DNA of 64,000 nt from Synechocystis sp. PCC 7509 (GTDB lineage: Bacteria; Cyanobacteriota; Cyanobacteriia; Cyanobacteriales; Chroococcidiopsidaceae): contig NZ_ALVU02000001.1 in assembly GCF_000332075.2 (NCBI RefSeq), positions 3,856,324-3,920,323 on the forward strand. The letters run 5' to 3'. The position numbers and the translations under genes were made by a program. The notes below the pieces were generated by a model. It had not been told where the DNA came from. It did not search any database and worked only from the letters and a program-made list of their open reading frames with translations. Shown one piece after another: positions 18,127-28,426 of the stretch (position 1 is the first letter of the stretch; each line of letters opens with the position of its first letter).

Positions 18127-19467
18127 ATGGTAAAGTACGACTCCCATCTTAAATGTTCATTTTGCGGCAAGTCTCAAGAACAGGTACGCAAGTTGATTGC
18201 GGGGCCGGGAGTCTACATTTGCGACGAATGCGTTGACTTGTGCAATGAAATTCTCGATGAAGAATTAATTGAACACAACACAAGCAGCGCCGCCGCTCCA
18301 GCACCCCGTCCTGAGCCACCCCAAAAGCGCCGTCCTCGCTCGGCAAATTTATCGTTTAATCAAATCCCCAAGCCGAGAGAGATTAAAAACCACTTGGACG
18401 ATCATGTAATTGGTCAAGAGGAAGCTAAAAAAGTATTATCAGTAGCAGTCTACAACCATTACAAGCGCCTCAGCCTCCTACAAAATAAAACTAATGGCAA
18501 AGGCGCAGAAGAAGCGATAGAACTGCAAAAGTCAAATATTTTGTTAGTGGGTCCCACAGGTTGCGGGAAAACCTTATTAGCTCAAACTTTGGCAAAAATA
18601 TTAGACGTACCTTTTGCCGTTGCTGATGCTACAACTTTAACGGAAGCGGGATATGTGGGCGAAGATGTGGAAAATATCCTGCTGCGCTTATTGCAAGTGG
18701 CGGATTTGGATGTAGAGGAAGCCCAACGGGGAATTATATACATTGATGAAATAGACAAAATTGCCCGCAAAAGCGAAAATCCTTCGATTACCCGCGATGT
18801 TTCCGGGGAAGGCGTACAGCAAGCTTTGTTGAAAATGCTGGAAGGCACGATCGCTAATGTACCACCTCAAGGCGGGCGCAAGCATCCCTATCAAGACTGC
18901 ATTCAAATTGACACCAGCAATATATTGTTTATTTGTGGTGGGGCTTTTGTGGGGTTAGATAAAGTGGTCGAACAGCGCATTGGTAAAAAATCCATGGGCT
19001 TTATTCAACCAGGGGAAGGGATATCGAAAGAAAAACGCGCAGCAGACGTGCTGAAGAACCTAGAACCGGGGGATTTGGTTAAGTTTGGGATGATTCCCGA
19101 ATTCATCGGACGCATACCTGTTGCGGCGGTAGTAGAGCCATTAGACGAAGATACTCTAGTGGCAATTTTGACCCAGCCGCGCAGTGCTTTAGTCAAGCAG
19201 TACCAAAAGCTGCTGAATATGGATAACGTACAGCTAGAGTTTAAGCCGGATGCTTTGAAAGCGATCGCTAAAGAAGCTTATCGGAGAAAAACTGGTGCTA
19301 GAGCGTTACGTGCCATTGTCGAGGAATTAATGTTAGAGGTGATGTACGAATTGCCCTCAAGAAAAGATGTTACTTGCTGCACAATTACGCGAGAAATGGT
19401 AGAAAAACGCTCTACGGCGGAATTGCTAGTACATCCATCTTCTTTACCTAAACCGGAATCTGCCTAA
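18127..19467 (+). CDS. clpX: ATP-dependent Clp protease ATP-binding subunit ClpX
   Basis: 446 residues. ClpX is the AAA+ unfoldase of ClpXP. The N-terminal zinc-binding domain has four cysteines (CSFCGK and CDECVDLC, about residues 10-38). Walker A is GPTGCGKT, with Cys where Ser is common, Walker B is IIYIDEIDK, and the [19 protein letters not shown] segment and the sensor region [11 protein letters not shown] follow. A Pro-rich linker (residues about 55-75) separates the zinc domain from the AAA+ module, longer than in E. coli. The ClpP-docking IGF-type loop is expected near [11 protein letters not shown]. Followed after 3 bases by a hydrolase gene. Confidence 0.95.
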   Translation: MVKYDSHLKCSFCGKSQEQVRKLIAGPGVYICDECVDLCNEILDEELIEHNTSSAAAPAPRPEPPQKRRPRSANLSFNQIPKPREIKNHLDDHVIGQEEAKKVLSVAVYNHYKRLSLLQNKTNGKGAEEAIELQKSNILLVGPTGCGKTLLAQTLAKILDVPFAVADATTLTEAGYVGEDVENILLRLLQVADLDVEEAQRGIIYIDEIDKIARKSENPSITRDVSGEGVQQALLKMLEGTIANVPPQGGRKHPYQDCIQIDTSNILFICGGAFVGLDKVVEQRIGKKSMGFIQPGEGISKEKRAADVLKNLEPGDLVKFGMIPEFIGRIPVAAVVEPLDEDTLVAILTQPRSALVKQYQKLLNMDNVQLEFKPDALKAIAKEAYRRKTGARALRAIVEELMLEVMYELPSRKDVTCCTITREMVEKRSTAELLVHPSSLPKPESA

Positions 19468-19470
19468 ATC

Positions 19471-20379
19471 ATGCCTTACATTCGCGTTCGCGGCGTTGAC
19501 CATTATTATGAGTGGGTCAAATCGCAATCAAGCTCTAAAGTTAAGCCAGTAATGGTATTTATTCATGGTTGGGCAGGGTCTGCTCGTTATTGGCAAAGTA
19601 CCGCCAAAGCTTTGAGTGAAGATTTTGACTGTTTGCTGTACGATATGCGGGGATTTGGACGCTCTAATGGCAAATCGCCTCTACTTAAAACAACCGAGGC
19701 AGTGGCGGACTCTCTAGCGACCCCAGAACAAACAGAAACTATAGTAGCATTGACCTACGAGCTTGAGGAATACGCGATAGATTTGGCAGCTTTGCTCGAT
19801 AGATTAGAGCTAAAAAAAGTTTATCTCAACGCTCATTCAACGGGTGCATCAGTAGCGACATTATTTTTAAACCTTTATCCAGAGCGCGTAGAGAAAGCAA
19901 TCTTAACCTGTAGCGGCGTTTTTGAGTATGACGAGAAAGCCTTTGCGGCTTTTCATAAGTTTGGCGGCTATGTAGTTAAATTTCGCCCCAAGTGGTTAGC
20001 TTTAATTCCCTTTGTGGATCGAATGTTTATGGCGCGATTTTTAAAGCGTTCAATTCCAAAGTGCGATCGCAAAGCGTTTTTAGATGACTTTTTGATGGCA
20101 GATTATGCTGCCGCGATCGGTACAATGGTTACGGCGGTAAGTGAAAATGCGGCAAAATTTATGCCCGGAGAATTCACTAAATTAAATGTACCCACACTTT
20201 TAGTTGCTGGAGAATACGATCAAATTATTCCGCCAGCTATGGGTCGTCAAGCCGCCGCCTTGAGCGATAAAGTAGAATTTGTGTTGATGCCGAATACAGC
20301 ACATTTTCCGATGCTGGAAGATCCGCAAACTTACCTTGGTTGTGTACAGCAGTTTTTGCAGGGACCAAACAAGGCGTAA
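19471..20379 (+). CDS. Alpha/beta-hydrolase
   Basis: 302 residues, soluble and without a signal peptide. The fold is marked by FIHGWAGSARYW (oxyanion-hole region, about 30-41), the nucleophile S123 in NAHSTGASVA, the acid in AGEYDQIIPP and the histidine in NTAHFPMLED. The substrate is unknown; esterase, lipase or haloperoxidase-like members share these features. Its ATG lies only 3 bases after clpX, so it is probably the last gene of the tig/clpP/clpX transcript, though a functional link with proteolysis is not established. An insertion sequence lies 26 bases beyond its stop. Confidence 0.85.
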   Translation: MPYIRVRGVDHYYEWVKSQSSSKVKPVMVFIHGWAGSARYWQSTAKALSEDFDCLLYDMRGFGRSNGKSPLLKTTEAVADSLATPEQTETIVALTYELEEYAIDLAALLDRLELKKVYLNAHSTGASVATLFLNLYPERVEKAILTCSGVFEYDEKAFAAFHKFGGYVVKFRPKWLALIPFVDRMFMARFLKRSIPKCDRKAFLDDFLMADYAAAIGTMVTAVSENAAKFMPGEFTKLNVPTLLVAGEYDQIIPPAMGRQAAALSDKVEFVLMPNTAHFPMLEDPQTYLGCVQQFLQGPNKA

Positions 20380-20405
20380 GATGTAAATTATTTTATTTAT
20401 TTACG

Positions 20406-21162
20406 GGCGTTGCTGAATGAAGAGATGAATCATCCGGGGACAGGGACATCCCCAAATTTGAGATAATGAAGTAGCAATTTAATCGAGTGTCTCAGCATTT
20501 CCTCGGTCTTGGAATAACACAATGTTTTGCGATGTAATCGAGCGAGATAGTGCCGTAGCCGTGTGTTTTCACCTTTCACTCGTGTCATGTACGTCTTGCT
20601 AATAATCTGATCGCCATTGGGAATAAAGCTAGGGTAGACTGACCAGCCATGGGTAACGTAGAAATAGCACTGCCAAGGGGCTACAATCTCTCATAAAGGT
20701 CGAAAGGTTTCAGCACTGTGGTCGCCCAAAACCCAACCTAAAATTCCGGCTTTGAAGTGGTCAACAGCTGTCCAGAGCCAAATTTTGTTTTTTTTGACCT
20801 GACAAAGGTTTCGAGTACACCCTCGTTCACCAACTTGGGGAATGGTTTGCGGTTCGTAAGCATCCGGGAGCAACTGTCCCACCGCTTTAACCCAGCTAAT
20901 CACCGTCGTGTGATGAACTCCTTTGACCCGTTCAATCCCTCGCAAGCCCATGCCATTGACGTACATCTTCAAACAGTCTCGCTTAATTTCCTCTGAGTAG
21001 CCTTTCGGGGGTTCATAGCCATCGATGAACTGGCGACAGCAATCAACACAAATGTGATGGGTGTTTACCTTTTCTTTTCCCATTTTTACGGATATGAGTT
21101 GAGTTACATTCAGGACACTGCATCAGGATTGACCTTAATTTATCTCTCTATTATGCAACGCC
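20406..21162 (-). mobile_element. Decayed IS1-family insertion sequence
   Basis: 757 bases bounded by imperfect terminal inverted repeats of about 25 bp with 20 matches, beginning GGCGTTGC at 20406 and ending GCAACGCC at 21162. It carries one broken transposase on the minus strand. IS1 members usually make 8-9 bp target duplications; the flanks here (TTTATTTACG on the left, ATTAATTGAA on the right) do not match, so the insertion is old or rearranged. Confidence 0.82.
20430..21123 (-). pseudogene. IS1-family transposase, frameshifted and with an in-frame stop
   Basis: Reading from ATG at 21123, the frame gives CPECNSTHIRKNGKRKGKH and then loses register near 21060. A one-base shift restores HHICVDCCRQFIDGYEPP, the IS1 InsA-like zinc and helix-turn-helix region. 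The second frame continues to ETFRPL and meets TGA at 20693-20691. The same frame beyond it reads on with EIVAPWQCYFYVTHGWSVYP and TRVKGENTRLRHYLARLHRK, the catalytic-domain signature of IS1 transposases, to a natural stop at 20430. TGA probably replaced TGG. Two lesions mean no functional transposase unless supplied in trans. The lesions are not at the position of the known IS1 programmed frameshift. Confidence 0.85.
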
Positions 21163-21458
21163 ATTAATTGAATATTTTACAACCCAGCTAGACTTATTCG
21201 CCAGCAAAGGCTAAATACCAATATTCAGCGACCTACATGAAAAAAATGTAAAGAAAAACACAAGACTTTGTAATCTTTGCGGAATTCTTCGTGCATAGAT
21301 TGAATACCTAAGATATCAAAGCAAGTTAAAACCTTGTTTAACCAACAAAACTATTGTTCATTTGGAGTTATAGTTATTAGTAACATTTTACACGCTGTAT
21401 ATGAGTAAATACGTAAATAGCCTTTAGTTCAAGCAAACGTAGGTTGATTGTATTGGCA
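21163..21458. other. AT-rich spacer after the IS element
   Basis: About 300 bases with no coding frame or clear RNA gene. It precedes a degraded signal-peptide remnant and may keep the old promoter of that copy. Confidence 0.4.
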
Positions 21459-21548
21459 GTAATAAATAACCATCATTTTTTAGCTCAAACCTATCTGCTT
21501 TTAAGTGCATTGTTTTTATCTGTGCGATTTAGTGCAGCTAATTGTTGA
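21459..21548 (+). pseudogene. Degraded duplicate of the M4 protease signal-peptide leader
   Basis: Translating from 21462 gives INNHHFLAQTYLLLSALFLS, then a few residues and TGA at 21546-21548. The intact protease gene starts INNKHFLAKPSLLLTALLLS, which is 14 of 20 identical and aligned without gaps, and the DNA is equally similar. The codon at the expected start is GTA rather than ATG (a TTG lies two codons further up). This is best read as the remnant of a tandem copy whose body was deleted, about 265 bases ahead of the surviving gene. A short functional peptide is not excluded but is less likely. Confidence 0.65.
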
Positions 21549-21727
21549 GCTAGGCATGACTAAAGACTTCGTTAGTAGGGATTCTAAGTTGCGATCGCTT
21601 TTTTCAATTCAATTTTCCTTCTTTAGTTCTTCTCGATCGCCCTCTAAATTCAAAACCTAAAGCCACAAGAGTAAATCTATTCCCAAAAATTACTTTGAGG
21701 CATCCCCCAAATTTAACTGTAAGTACC

Positions 21728-23896
21728 ATGATAAATAACAAACATTTTTTGGCTAAACCTTCTCTACTTTTAACTGCATTACTTTTGTCTATACAATCAG
21801 GTGCAATAGCTGCTCCTAATAATGATGCAGGATTACAAAGTTCTGGTGCTACTTTCAAACAAGACCCCACAACTGGCAAAGTCACTTTTATTGGCAGTGG
21901 TTCACCTCAAGGAATCAAACTTCCTTCCACTGTTCCTAGCTTTGCCAGCAATCCCCAAGAGAAAGCTAGAGATTTTGCTAGAGCCTATGCGCCTTTGTTT
22001 GGTGTAAATAACCCTGATACAAATTTAGTTGCCAAAAAGTCATTTACAATTGACTCTTTACCCACAGTCAAGTATCAACAACTTTATAAAGGCATACCAG
22101 TATTTGCTTCGGAGATTAACGTTAATCTGGACAAAACTGGCAACTTGCTAGCAATGTCTGGTGAAGCAGCATCAAATCTAAACTTAGATGTAAAAGCTAA
22201 AGTTAGTTCTGCCCAAGCATTGAAGACAGCATTAGGAGTTGTCAAAAAATACTATAAGTTGACCGCATCAAGTGTAAACGCCTCCACACCAGAGCTAAAT
22301 ATTTATCAGCCCGAACTCATTGGCCCTGGTAATGGTCGAGCAAAGTTAGTCTATTTGGTGATAGTAAAACCAAAAGCCCTGAAACCAATTCAACAGTATG
22401 TATTTGTAGATGCAACAAAACCAAATACCGTTGCCCTCACATTCAATAACAACCCCGATGCTAGAAATCGCTTAACTTACACAGCTAATCATACCGAGAT
22501 ATTGCCAGGAACGTTGGTATGCAATGAGGCTAATGTAACCGCCAACTGTGCAGCCGCCGGAACTAGCGATGCGGCTAAAGCCCATACGTTTGCACGCGAT
22601 ACTTACGACTTTTACTTTAGTAACCATCAACGAGATAGTATTGACGGCTATGGGTTGCCGTTAGTCTCTACAGTACAATTTGGCGTTAATCTTCAAAACG
22701 CCTTTTGGGACGGGATTCAAATGGTCTACGGTGACGGCTTTTCCAAGGCAGATGACGTTGTTGGGCATGAACTTACCCACGGAGTAACCCAATATACCTC
22801 TAACTTGTTGTATTACTACCAATCTGGAGCAATTAATGAATCTTTTTCAGATGTGTGGGGGGAATTTATTGACCTAACAAACGGTAGAGGTAACGATACA
22901 GCAGCAGTGCGCTGGAAAGTGGGAGAAGATATTCCTGGTATTGGCGCAATCCGGGACATGAAAAATCCACCCCTATTTGGCGATCCCGATCGAATTCTTA
23001 GCCCCCTTTACTACAAAGATAGTGATGACAATGGAGGAGTACATTTTAATAGTGGAGTCAATAACAAAGCTGTTTTCTTAATGGTTGATGGCGGCACTTT
23101 CAATGGTAAAACTGTCGTTGGGCTGGGAGCTGCAAAAGTTGCCAAGATTTACTACAGAGCGCAAACAACTTTATTGAGTTCTGGTTCTAACTACAACGAT
23201 TTGTATACTTATCTCAATCAAAGTTGCACAAGTTTAGTTGGAACTTCAGGAATCACCGCCGCAAACTGTACGCAGGTAAATAATGCGCTTTTGGCTGTGC
23301 AAATGAATTTGCCACCCTCTGGTGGTTTCCAACCACAAGCCGCCCTTTGTCCGGCGGGTAAAACTGTCTCTAACACTTTCTTTGATAACGTGGAAGGCAG
23401 TTTGAAGTGGCATCCTTTAACTTTAGCAGGCAATAATCTTTGGACAATAGGTACAAATTTTGCTGCTTCTGGGACTAATTCTTTGTTTGCGGCAGATATC
23501 GATGGTAATAGCGATTCTATTGCAGTCCAGAAGACAGGAGTGCTGATTCCCGCCGGTGCATACTTGTACTTTAAACATTCCTTTGATTTTGAAGCACCTA
23601 ACTATGATGGAGGAGTTGTAGAGTACAGTATAGGCGGTACAGGCGTTTGGCAAGATGCAAGACCACTATTTTTAGCTGGTCAAAATTATAACGGCACTAT
23701 CGATACAACTTCTGGCAATCCTCTTAAAGGACGACTTGCCTTTGTTGGTGTTAGTCATGGCTATGTTTCTAGCAAGTATAACTTAGCTTCCCTTGCAGGT
23801 AGGGTGGTTCGTTTTCGCTTCCGTCAAGCTAATGATGCTTCTGTGGGCGCTGGAGGCTGGGATGTAGATGATATAAGGGCTTATCGCTGTTTATAA
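21728..23896 (+). CDS. Secreted M4 (thermolysin-like) metallopeptidase with C-terminal jelly-roll domain
   Basis: 722 residues from ATG at 21728. A signal peptide (about 1-28) ends near GAIAAP. Next comes an FTP/PepSY-type propeptide to about residue 235 (with YKGIPVFASEINVNLDKTG). The zinc site is H347-E348-x-x-H351 in VVGHELTHGVTQ, with the third ligand E371 in NESFSDVWGEF, and the catalytic histidine is likely in DNGGVHFNSGV. The last 170 residues (from about 550, FDNVEGSLKWH) resemble immune-inhibitor-A/MAM-like beta-sandwich domains attached to secreted proteases. It stands alone, ending at a strong terminator. It is probably an extracellular protease made as a proenzyme. An upstream leader remnant suggests a past tandem pair. 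Confidence 0.9.
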   Translation: MINNKHFLAKPSLLLTALLLSIQSGAIAAPNNDAGLQSSGATFKQDPTTGKVTFIGSGSPQGIKLPSTVPSFASNPQEKARDFARAYAPLFGVNNPDTNLVAKKSFTIDSLPTVKYQQLYKGIPVFASEINVNLDKTGNLLAMSGEAASNLNLDVKAKVSSAQALKTALGVVKKYYKLTASSVNASTPELNIYQPELIGPGNGRAKLVYLVIVKPKALKPIQQYVFVDATKPNTVALTFNNNPDARNRLTYTANHTEILPGTLVCNEANVTANCAAAGTSDAAKAHTFARDTYDFYFSNHQRDSIDGYGLPLVSTVQFGVNLQNAFWDGIQMVYGDGFSKADDVVGHELTHGVTQYTSNLLYYYQSGAINESFSDVWGEFIDLTNGRGNDTAAVRWKVGEDIPGIGAIRDMKNPPLFGDPDRILSPLYYKDSDDNGGVHFNSGVNNKAVFLMVDGGTFNGKTVVGLGAAKVAKIYYRAQTTLLSSGSNYNDLYTYLNQSCTSLVGTSGITAANCTQVNNALLAVQMNLPPSGGFQPQAALCPAGKTVSNTFFDNVEGSLKWHPLTLAGNNLWTIGTNFAASGTNSLFAADIDGNSDSIAVQKTGVLIPAGAYLYFKHSFDFEAPNYDGGVVEYSIGGTGVWQDARPLFLAGQNYNGTIDTTSGNPLKGRLAFVGVSHGYVSSKYNLASLAGRVVRFRFRQANDASVGAGGWDVDDIRAYRCL

Positions 23897-23926
23897 CTCC
23901 CATAACTTGCTTAACTAATACTCAAT

Positions 23927-23966
23927 AAGGTTGGATGCAGAAATATAAAAGCCTGCATCCAACCTT
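23927..23966. terminator. Bidirectional terminator hairpin, protease/UPF0182
   Basis: 14-bp perfect stem (23927-23940 with 23953-23966) around a 12-base loop, in the 95-base spacer between two converging genes. Confidence 0.75.
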
Positions 23967-23991
23967 AAATTGCATCAAAGGGGAAAGTTCG

Positions 23992-26835
23992 CTACGATCC
24001 TGGAGACTCTACAGGACGAATAATTGCTGGGGTAGTCGTTTCTGATGCTTGAAAAATTGCCCTCAAAGCTTGGTTTAAGGTTTCTGCCATTACAATCCGA
24101 TTTTCGTAAGCAACTACCACTCGCACCAAAGTAGGTAAACTATTTTGCTCGGCTTCTAAATAAATTGGCTCTACGTACAGTAAAGACTGTTCGATGGGGA
24201 CAATTAACAAATTGCCTTGAATAGCTCTAGATCCTTGCCGATTCCATAGGGAAATTTGCTGCGAAATTACTGGATCTTGATTTATCCTAGCTTCGATTTG
24301 CTCAGTTCCATAAACTAATTGCTGCTTGGGAAACTCATACAACAATAACTTACCGTAGTTTTCGCCATCGGAACGCGCGGCTAACCAAGCAACTAAGTTG
24401 GTGCGTTGCCTTGGAGTGTAAGGCAGTAGTAAAATAAATTCTTCACTAGGCTCATCGGGTAAGCTAGTAATTAAGTAATAAGGCTCTACTAATTTAGGTT
24501 TATTGCCGTAAACTTCATTGGGAATTTGCCACTGATCTTCTCGATTATAAAAAACTTGGGGATCGGTCATGTGGTAAGTTAGCAACCGCTCTGATTGAAT
24601 ATTAAAGAAGTCTACGGGATAGCGTGAATGGCTGCGGAGACTTGCAGGCATGGCGCTAAGAGGCTTAAATAATTTAGGAAAAAGCTGCTGCCAAGTATTA
24701 ACAATTGGATCGCTCTGGTCGGTGATATAAAAGTCAACAGAGCCGTTATAAGCATCAATAACGACTTTTACAGAGTTACGAATGTAATTGATGCCTTGAC
24801 TGCCTCGATCTGAGTAGGGATAGCGATCGCTTGTGGTATAAGCGTCAACTATCCAGTACAAATAATTGCCTTTTTGCCTTGGGATTTTAGTATCTGCTAC
24901 TACTAAATAAGGATCGCCATCGTATTGTAAAAAGGGTGCAATTTCTCGGATGCGTTGATTAATGTTGCGTCTAAATAATACTTTGGTGTCAGGCAAAAAA
25001 TTTCGTGTCAGTAACATTTGCCAATCGTTTAAGTATCTAGCAAATAAACTTTTGCGCCAAAAAGAACCTATATTAATTCCACCCCTACCATCGTAAGTAT
25101 TGTAAACATTCTCGTTACCACTGGGATAGTCTAATTCTTTAACTTTAGTCCCCGTCATGACGTAAGTATTCGCTATCTCTCCGTAATAAATTCGCGGTTG
25201 TCCAATGGGAATACTGGCGCTGATAGCGGTGCTAGAAGTGTCTAAGGCGGTAGCGCCACCAATATCTTTAATAAAATACTCTGGTAAGCCACTAGGGGCT
25301 ACAGTATTTACTGGGCTGAGGGTAAAGCCATAGCCATGAGTGTAAGTTAGGCGTTTATTAACCCAAGTTTGAGCTTGCTGAGGTACGGCGCTATAGTCTA
25401 ATTCTCTTGCCGCAATTAGAGTTTGGCGTTTTTCGGCGTTGGTGGAATTAGATTGCAGAGTATAACGATCAATATCAGCGTCAAGAAACTGATAGTACAA
25501 ACGGATTTGTTGCAACTGACGATTGGTATCTAGTAAGGGTTTACGATCCCAAAGGCGGATGTTATTAATGGTGAGAGCATTCGCTTGAATATCAGTGTAA
25601 GTTAAATTACCAAGAGGATTAAAGGCGCGAATTTCAATATTATCTAGGTCAAAAGCCTGTCTAGTTAAAGCTATACTTCGCTCAATGTAGGGGCGCTCTC
25701 TAGCGAGTTCGTTGGGTTGGACAATTAAACGTTGTACTACTATAGGCAAAATTAAGTCACTAGAAATCGCAATTGTGGCATATAGTCCCAGTCCATAAAC
25801 TATCAATATAGACTTTTGGGCGATAGCGCCAGCTAATAATAAAGCGATCGCAATTCCCATAATACTTAGCAGCGTATAAATTGGTAGTTGAACTGCAATA
25901 TCCGTATAGCTTGCGCCATAGGCAACTCCTCGCGTTGAATACAATAATTCGTAACGACTTAGCCAATAGCTAAAGGCAACTATCAACATCAAACCGCTAC
26001 CTAATGCGAGTAAATGCTGTTGCTGAGGGCGAGAAAATCCGCGAAATCTACCTTGGCTTAGGCTATCTCCCGATAGTAAATAGGTAAGCGCTACAGCAAT
26101 TAAACTGTATAACCCTAGTCCAACTAGCCAAAATTCTAGTAGTCTCCAAATTGGCAAAGTAAATATGTAAAAGCTGATATCTTTATTAAATAGAGGTTCA
26201 ATACTATTAAAAGCTGTAGGATGTAGATATTGCAGTATGTTCGCCCAGTGAGCGGATAATACTAAACCCATAATTGCACTCAGTAATAGCGCCACTACTT
26301 TTAACAATAACTGTGGATATATTAATAGGGCGACTTGACTACTCAATAACAAGCCCAATGTCAAAGATTGCGAACCTAATTGCTGGCACATTTGCCAAAG
26401 TAAGTCTAAATTAAATCCAGCAGGAATCGGTGGCGAGATATTGGGTAAGCTAAAGTTAGGGGGCTGCCAATAACTCCAACCAACTTTGCTGTAGTAACTT
26501 GTTAATATTGCTAAAAGTAAGTTTAAACCCAAAACTCCTGGTAACAACCAGTTTAATTTAATACTTGGCGATCGCTTGATTTCCGCAAAATTCTGTGGCG
26601 GCTGAGTATACTTTAGTCGGCGGGCTACTTCTAAGTTTCCTAGCAAGTAGAGTGCCGTTGTGCTACTTGCTGTTACCCATACTATAGTTTGGGTCAATAA
26701 CCGTAACTGCAATACTTGTAAATAGCCGACTTCTTGAAACCAAAAAATCTCTGCTCCTATTTGAGCAAGCAAACCCCATACTAGCCATAGCCCCATCAAC
26801 AGGCTTATTAGTTGAAAGCAACGTTTCCAAAACAC
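23992..26835 (-). CDS. UPF0182 family integral membrane protein
   Basis: 947 residues. The first 350 contain about seven hydrophobic segments with short loops, and the remainder is a large extracytoplasmic domain rich in Tyr, Asn and Gln (for example [20 protein letters not shown] and NAYNG-like [16 protein letters not shown]). This is the UPF0182 pattern found in cyanobacteria and actinobacteria. The function is not established. The start codon is GTG at 26835; no ATG is available before the first membrane segment. It converges with the M4 protease and shares its terminator. The frame is intact and of normal length for the family. Confidence 0.88.
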   Translation of the reverse strand: MFWKRCFQLISLLMGLWLVWGLLAQIGAEIFWFQEVGYLQVLQLRLLTQTIVWVTASSTTALYLLGNLEVARRLKYTQPPQNFAEIKRSPSIKLNWLLPGVLGLNLLLAILTSYYSKVGWSYWQPPNFSLPNISPPIPAGFNLDLLWQMCQQLGSQSLTLGLLLSSQVALLIYPQLLLKVVALLLSAIMGLVLSAHWANILQYLHPTAFNSIEPLFNKDISFYIFTLPIWRLLEFWLVGLGLYSLIAVALTYLLSGDSLSQGRFRGFSRPQQQHLLALGSGLMLIVAFSYWLSRYELLYSTRGVAYGASYTDIAVQLPIYTLLSIMGIAIALLLAGAIAQKSILIVYGLGLYATIAISSDLILPIVVQRLIVQPNELARERPYIERSIALTRQAFDLDNIEIRAFNPLGNLTYTDIQANALTINNIRLWDRKPLLDTNRQLQQIRLYYQFLDADIDRYTLQSNSTNAEKRQTLIAARELDYSAVPQQAQTWVNKRLTYTHGYGFTLSPVNTVAPSGLPEYFIKDIGGATALDTSSTAISASIPIGQPRIYYGEIANTYVMTGTKVKELDYPSGNENVYNTYDGRGGINIGSFWRKSLFARYLNDWQMLLTRNFLPDTKVLFRRNINQRIREIAPFLQYDGDPYLVVADTKIPRQKGNYLYWIVDAYTTSDRYPYSDRGSQGINYIRNSVKVVIDAYNGSVDFYITDQSDPIVNTWQQLFPKLFKPLSAMPASLRSHSRYPVDFFNIQSERLLTYHMTDPQVFYNREDQWQIPNEVYGNKPKLVEPYYLITSLPDEPSEEFILLLPYTPRQRTNLVAWLAARSDGENYGKLLLYEFPKQQLVYGTEQIEARINQDPVISQQISLWNRQGSRAIQGNLLIVPIEQSLLYVEPIYLEAEQNSLPTLVRVVVAYENRIVMAETLNQALRAIFQASETTTPAIIRPVESPGS

Positions 26836-27187
26836 AAATTTTTATATTGGCTTAAGCCTGAGTTACACTTTAGATCGTAGTAATTCTATTATTATTTACT
26901 TAAGGACTTTGCTTCTCACAAATATAAAAATAATATTTTGACGGTTAAACTTAAGTATACATTTCTTTCTTTAGTTAAATTTCTACTTAAGCGTATTTAA
27001 TTATACATAAGCTATTGATTTGGAGAAAGATCGAAAGTTGTCAATAAAGTAAATTTATTAAGGTAGTAATTTATAGCTTTGAGCTATGAAAATTTATAAA
27101 TAACTTCTGCACCTTATAGTAGATGTACTGTTAAAAATAGGCATTCAGAATTGATAGGTAGGTATTGAAGAACTTAAGGTAATTACT
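26836..27187. promoter_or_regulatory. AT-rich divergent spacer
   Basis: 352 bases between the GTG of UPF0182 and the ATG of the small membrane protein. It presumably holds both promoters. No coding frame, hairpin terminator or RNA gene is visible. Confidence 0.4.
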
Positions 27188-27559
27188 ATGGATAGCAATA
27201 AAATTATTGAACAATATTTAGCAATTAGTAATTCTGTTACTCAGACAAACCAAAATGAAGTAAAACTAGAAAATGTAAAACCTATAGGTGATGTTGCCTC
27301 CGATCAGATAGTATTTTGGGGAATTACTGGTTTTGCAGTTTGTTGGGTAGCAATCTTTTTTATGTTATCTAAAAGGGTAAGATTTGCACGTAAGGAAATT
27401 GCTGTTAATATCAAAGTTTTACATCAGATTCCGTGCAAAAATTGTAAGTTTTACTCTAGCGATCCTCATCTTAAGTGTGCGGTAAATCCTTCAACAGTGC
27501 TAACAGAAAAAGCAATTGATTGTTCTGATTATACTGCTAAAGAAAATAAATTATCTTAA
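27188..27559 (+). CDS. Small single-pass membrane protein with a conserved Cys cluster
   Basis: 123 residues. A single transmembrane helix lies at about 40-60 (VFWGITGFAVCWVAIFFML), with a polar N-terminus before it and a basic stretch after (SKRVRFARKE), which puts the C-terminal part in the cytoplasm by the positive-inside rule. The C-terminal part carries IPCKNCKFYSSDPHLKCAVN and AIDCSDY: four cysteines spaced like a small metal site or redox centre. I have a sense of related small cyanobacterial proteins but no named function. It stands alone between UPF0182 and an amidase on the opposite strand. Confidence 0.65.
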   Translation: MDSNKIIEQYLAISNSVTQTNQNEVKLENVKPIGDVASDQIVFWGITGFAVCWVAIFFMLSKRVRFARKEIAVNIKVLHQIPCKNCKFYSSDPHLKCAVNPSTVLTEKAIDCSDYTAKENKLS

Positions 27560-27600
27560 TTTAGTTGCCGCTTAAAAAAAATATATAACTACATTTTTGA

Positions 27601-28377
27601 CTAGCGATAAGACTTTAATAACCGAAAAAACTTGTTAATATCGAAACTTCTGGGATCGATTCTTGAACCTGAACGATCTACGGCTTTATGGGTAGTAATT
27701 CGAGCTTCTGGAACTCTACTTTGAGCGATTAACCAAGCAAGCGAATTGTATTGCACCTGTGTATAACCGCTATGGCTTTTACGATTGTTTCGACCATCCG
27801 GCGGGGTTTCAAACGCAACATGATAAGCAAAATTATTCACCGAAGGGGGAAACTGTAAATGGGTTTTTACAGTTTCAATTCCCTTTGCACCTCTAAATAC
27901 AGAATTACCTGCACCAAAAGCCCGAAACTGTGGCGGTACTATATAAACAACTGTTCCATCTAACTTAATTAAAGCGTGATAGCTTACTTGAGCATTCTCA
28001 TTAGTATGAGGAGTTTGAAAATTGTTTATAGCACTTGCAGCAGAATTAACAGTTTCATGAATAACTACAATTGATTGATTATTTACAGGTAAGCCATTAA
28101 CATTTTGAGTATAACGCTGTCCGTAGTTGTTGGGATGCGCCCAGCTAATTTCGTATCTAGGCTGATAATTGGCTACAAACTCAACTTTATTAATTTGGTG
28201 GCTAGAGGTAGTTTTAGAAACTTTTTCGGGCGGAATAATTGGAATTGTAACAATAGCAGGCATTGATGTAATGGCTTGATTTTCTTGAGGCTTTTGTCCA
28301 ACAATTACAACAATAATTAAAGCTGCCAACTGGGAAAAAATTAGTAATCCTCTAGCGATCCAAGTATTACCTCTCAT
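27601..28377 (-). CDS. N-acetylmuramoyl-L-alanine amidase (Amidase_2 type), membrane-anchored or secreted
   Basis: 258 residues. An uncleaved anchor or signal lies at about 8-25 (ARGLLIFSQLAALIIVVIVG). The catalytic domain has IVVIHETVNSA (first zinc histidine), VSYHALIKLDGTVVYIV and TTHKAVDRSGSRIDPR near the C-terminus (second histidine with the Arg/Asp motif). Such enzymes cut the amide bond between muramic acid and the peptide in peptidoglycan. It lies 49 bases after the RecF gene on the same strand, so it may be co-transcribed, but there is no known functional link. No cell-wall-binding repeats are seen. Confidence 0.85.
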   Translation of the reverse strand: MRGNTWIARGLLIFSQLAALIIVVIVGQKPQENQAITSMPAIVTIPIIPPEKVSKTTSSHQINKVEFVANYQPRYEISWAHPNNYGQRYTQNVNGLPVNNQSIVVIHETVNSAASAINNFQTPHTNENAQVSYHALIKLDGTVVYIVPPQFRAFGAGNSVFRGAKGIETVKTHLQFPPSVNNFAYHVAFETPPDGRNNRKSHSGYTQVQYNSLAWLIAQSRVPEARITTHKAVDRSGSRIDPRSFDINKFFRLLKSYR

Positions 28378-28426
28378 TAGGCTTAGTTTTTAACTACAAT
28401 AAATATTATTATAGTCGGTTCTATAT

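Noticed and set aside
20396-21172. Target-site duplication for the IS1 element
   Set aside because: The 8-10 bases on either side do not match, so none can be claimed.
21604-21885. 93-codon minus-strand frame at the M4 protease start
   Set aside because: Antisense to the protease leader, no family pattern.
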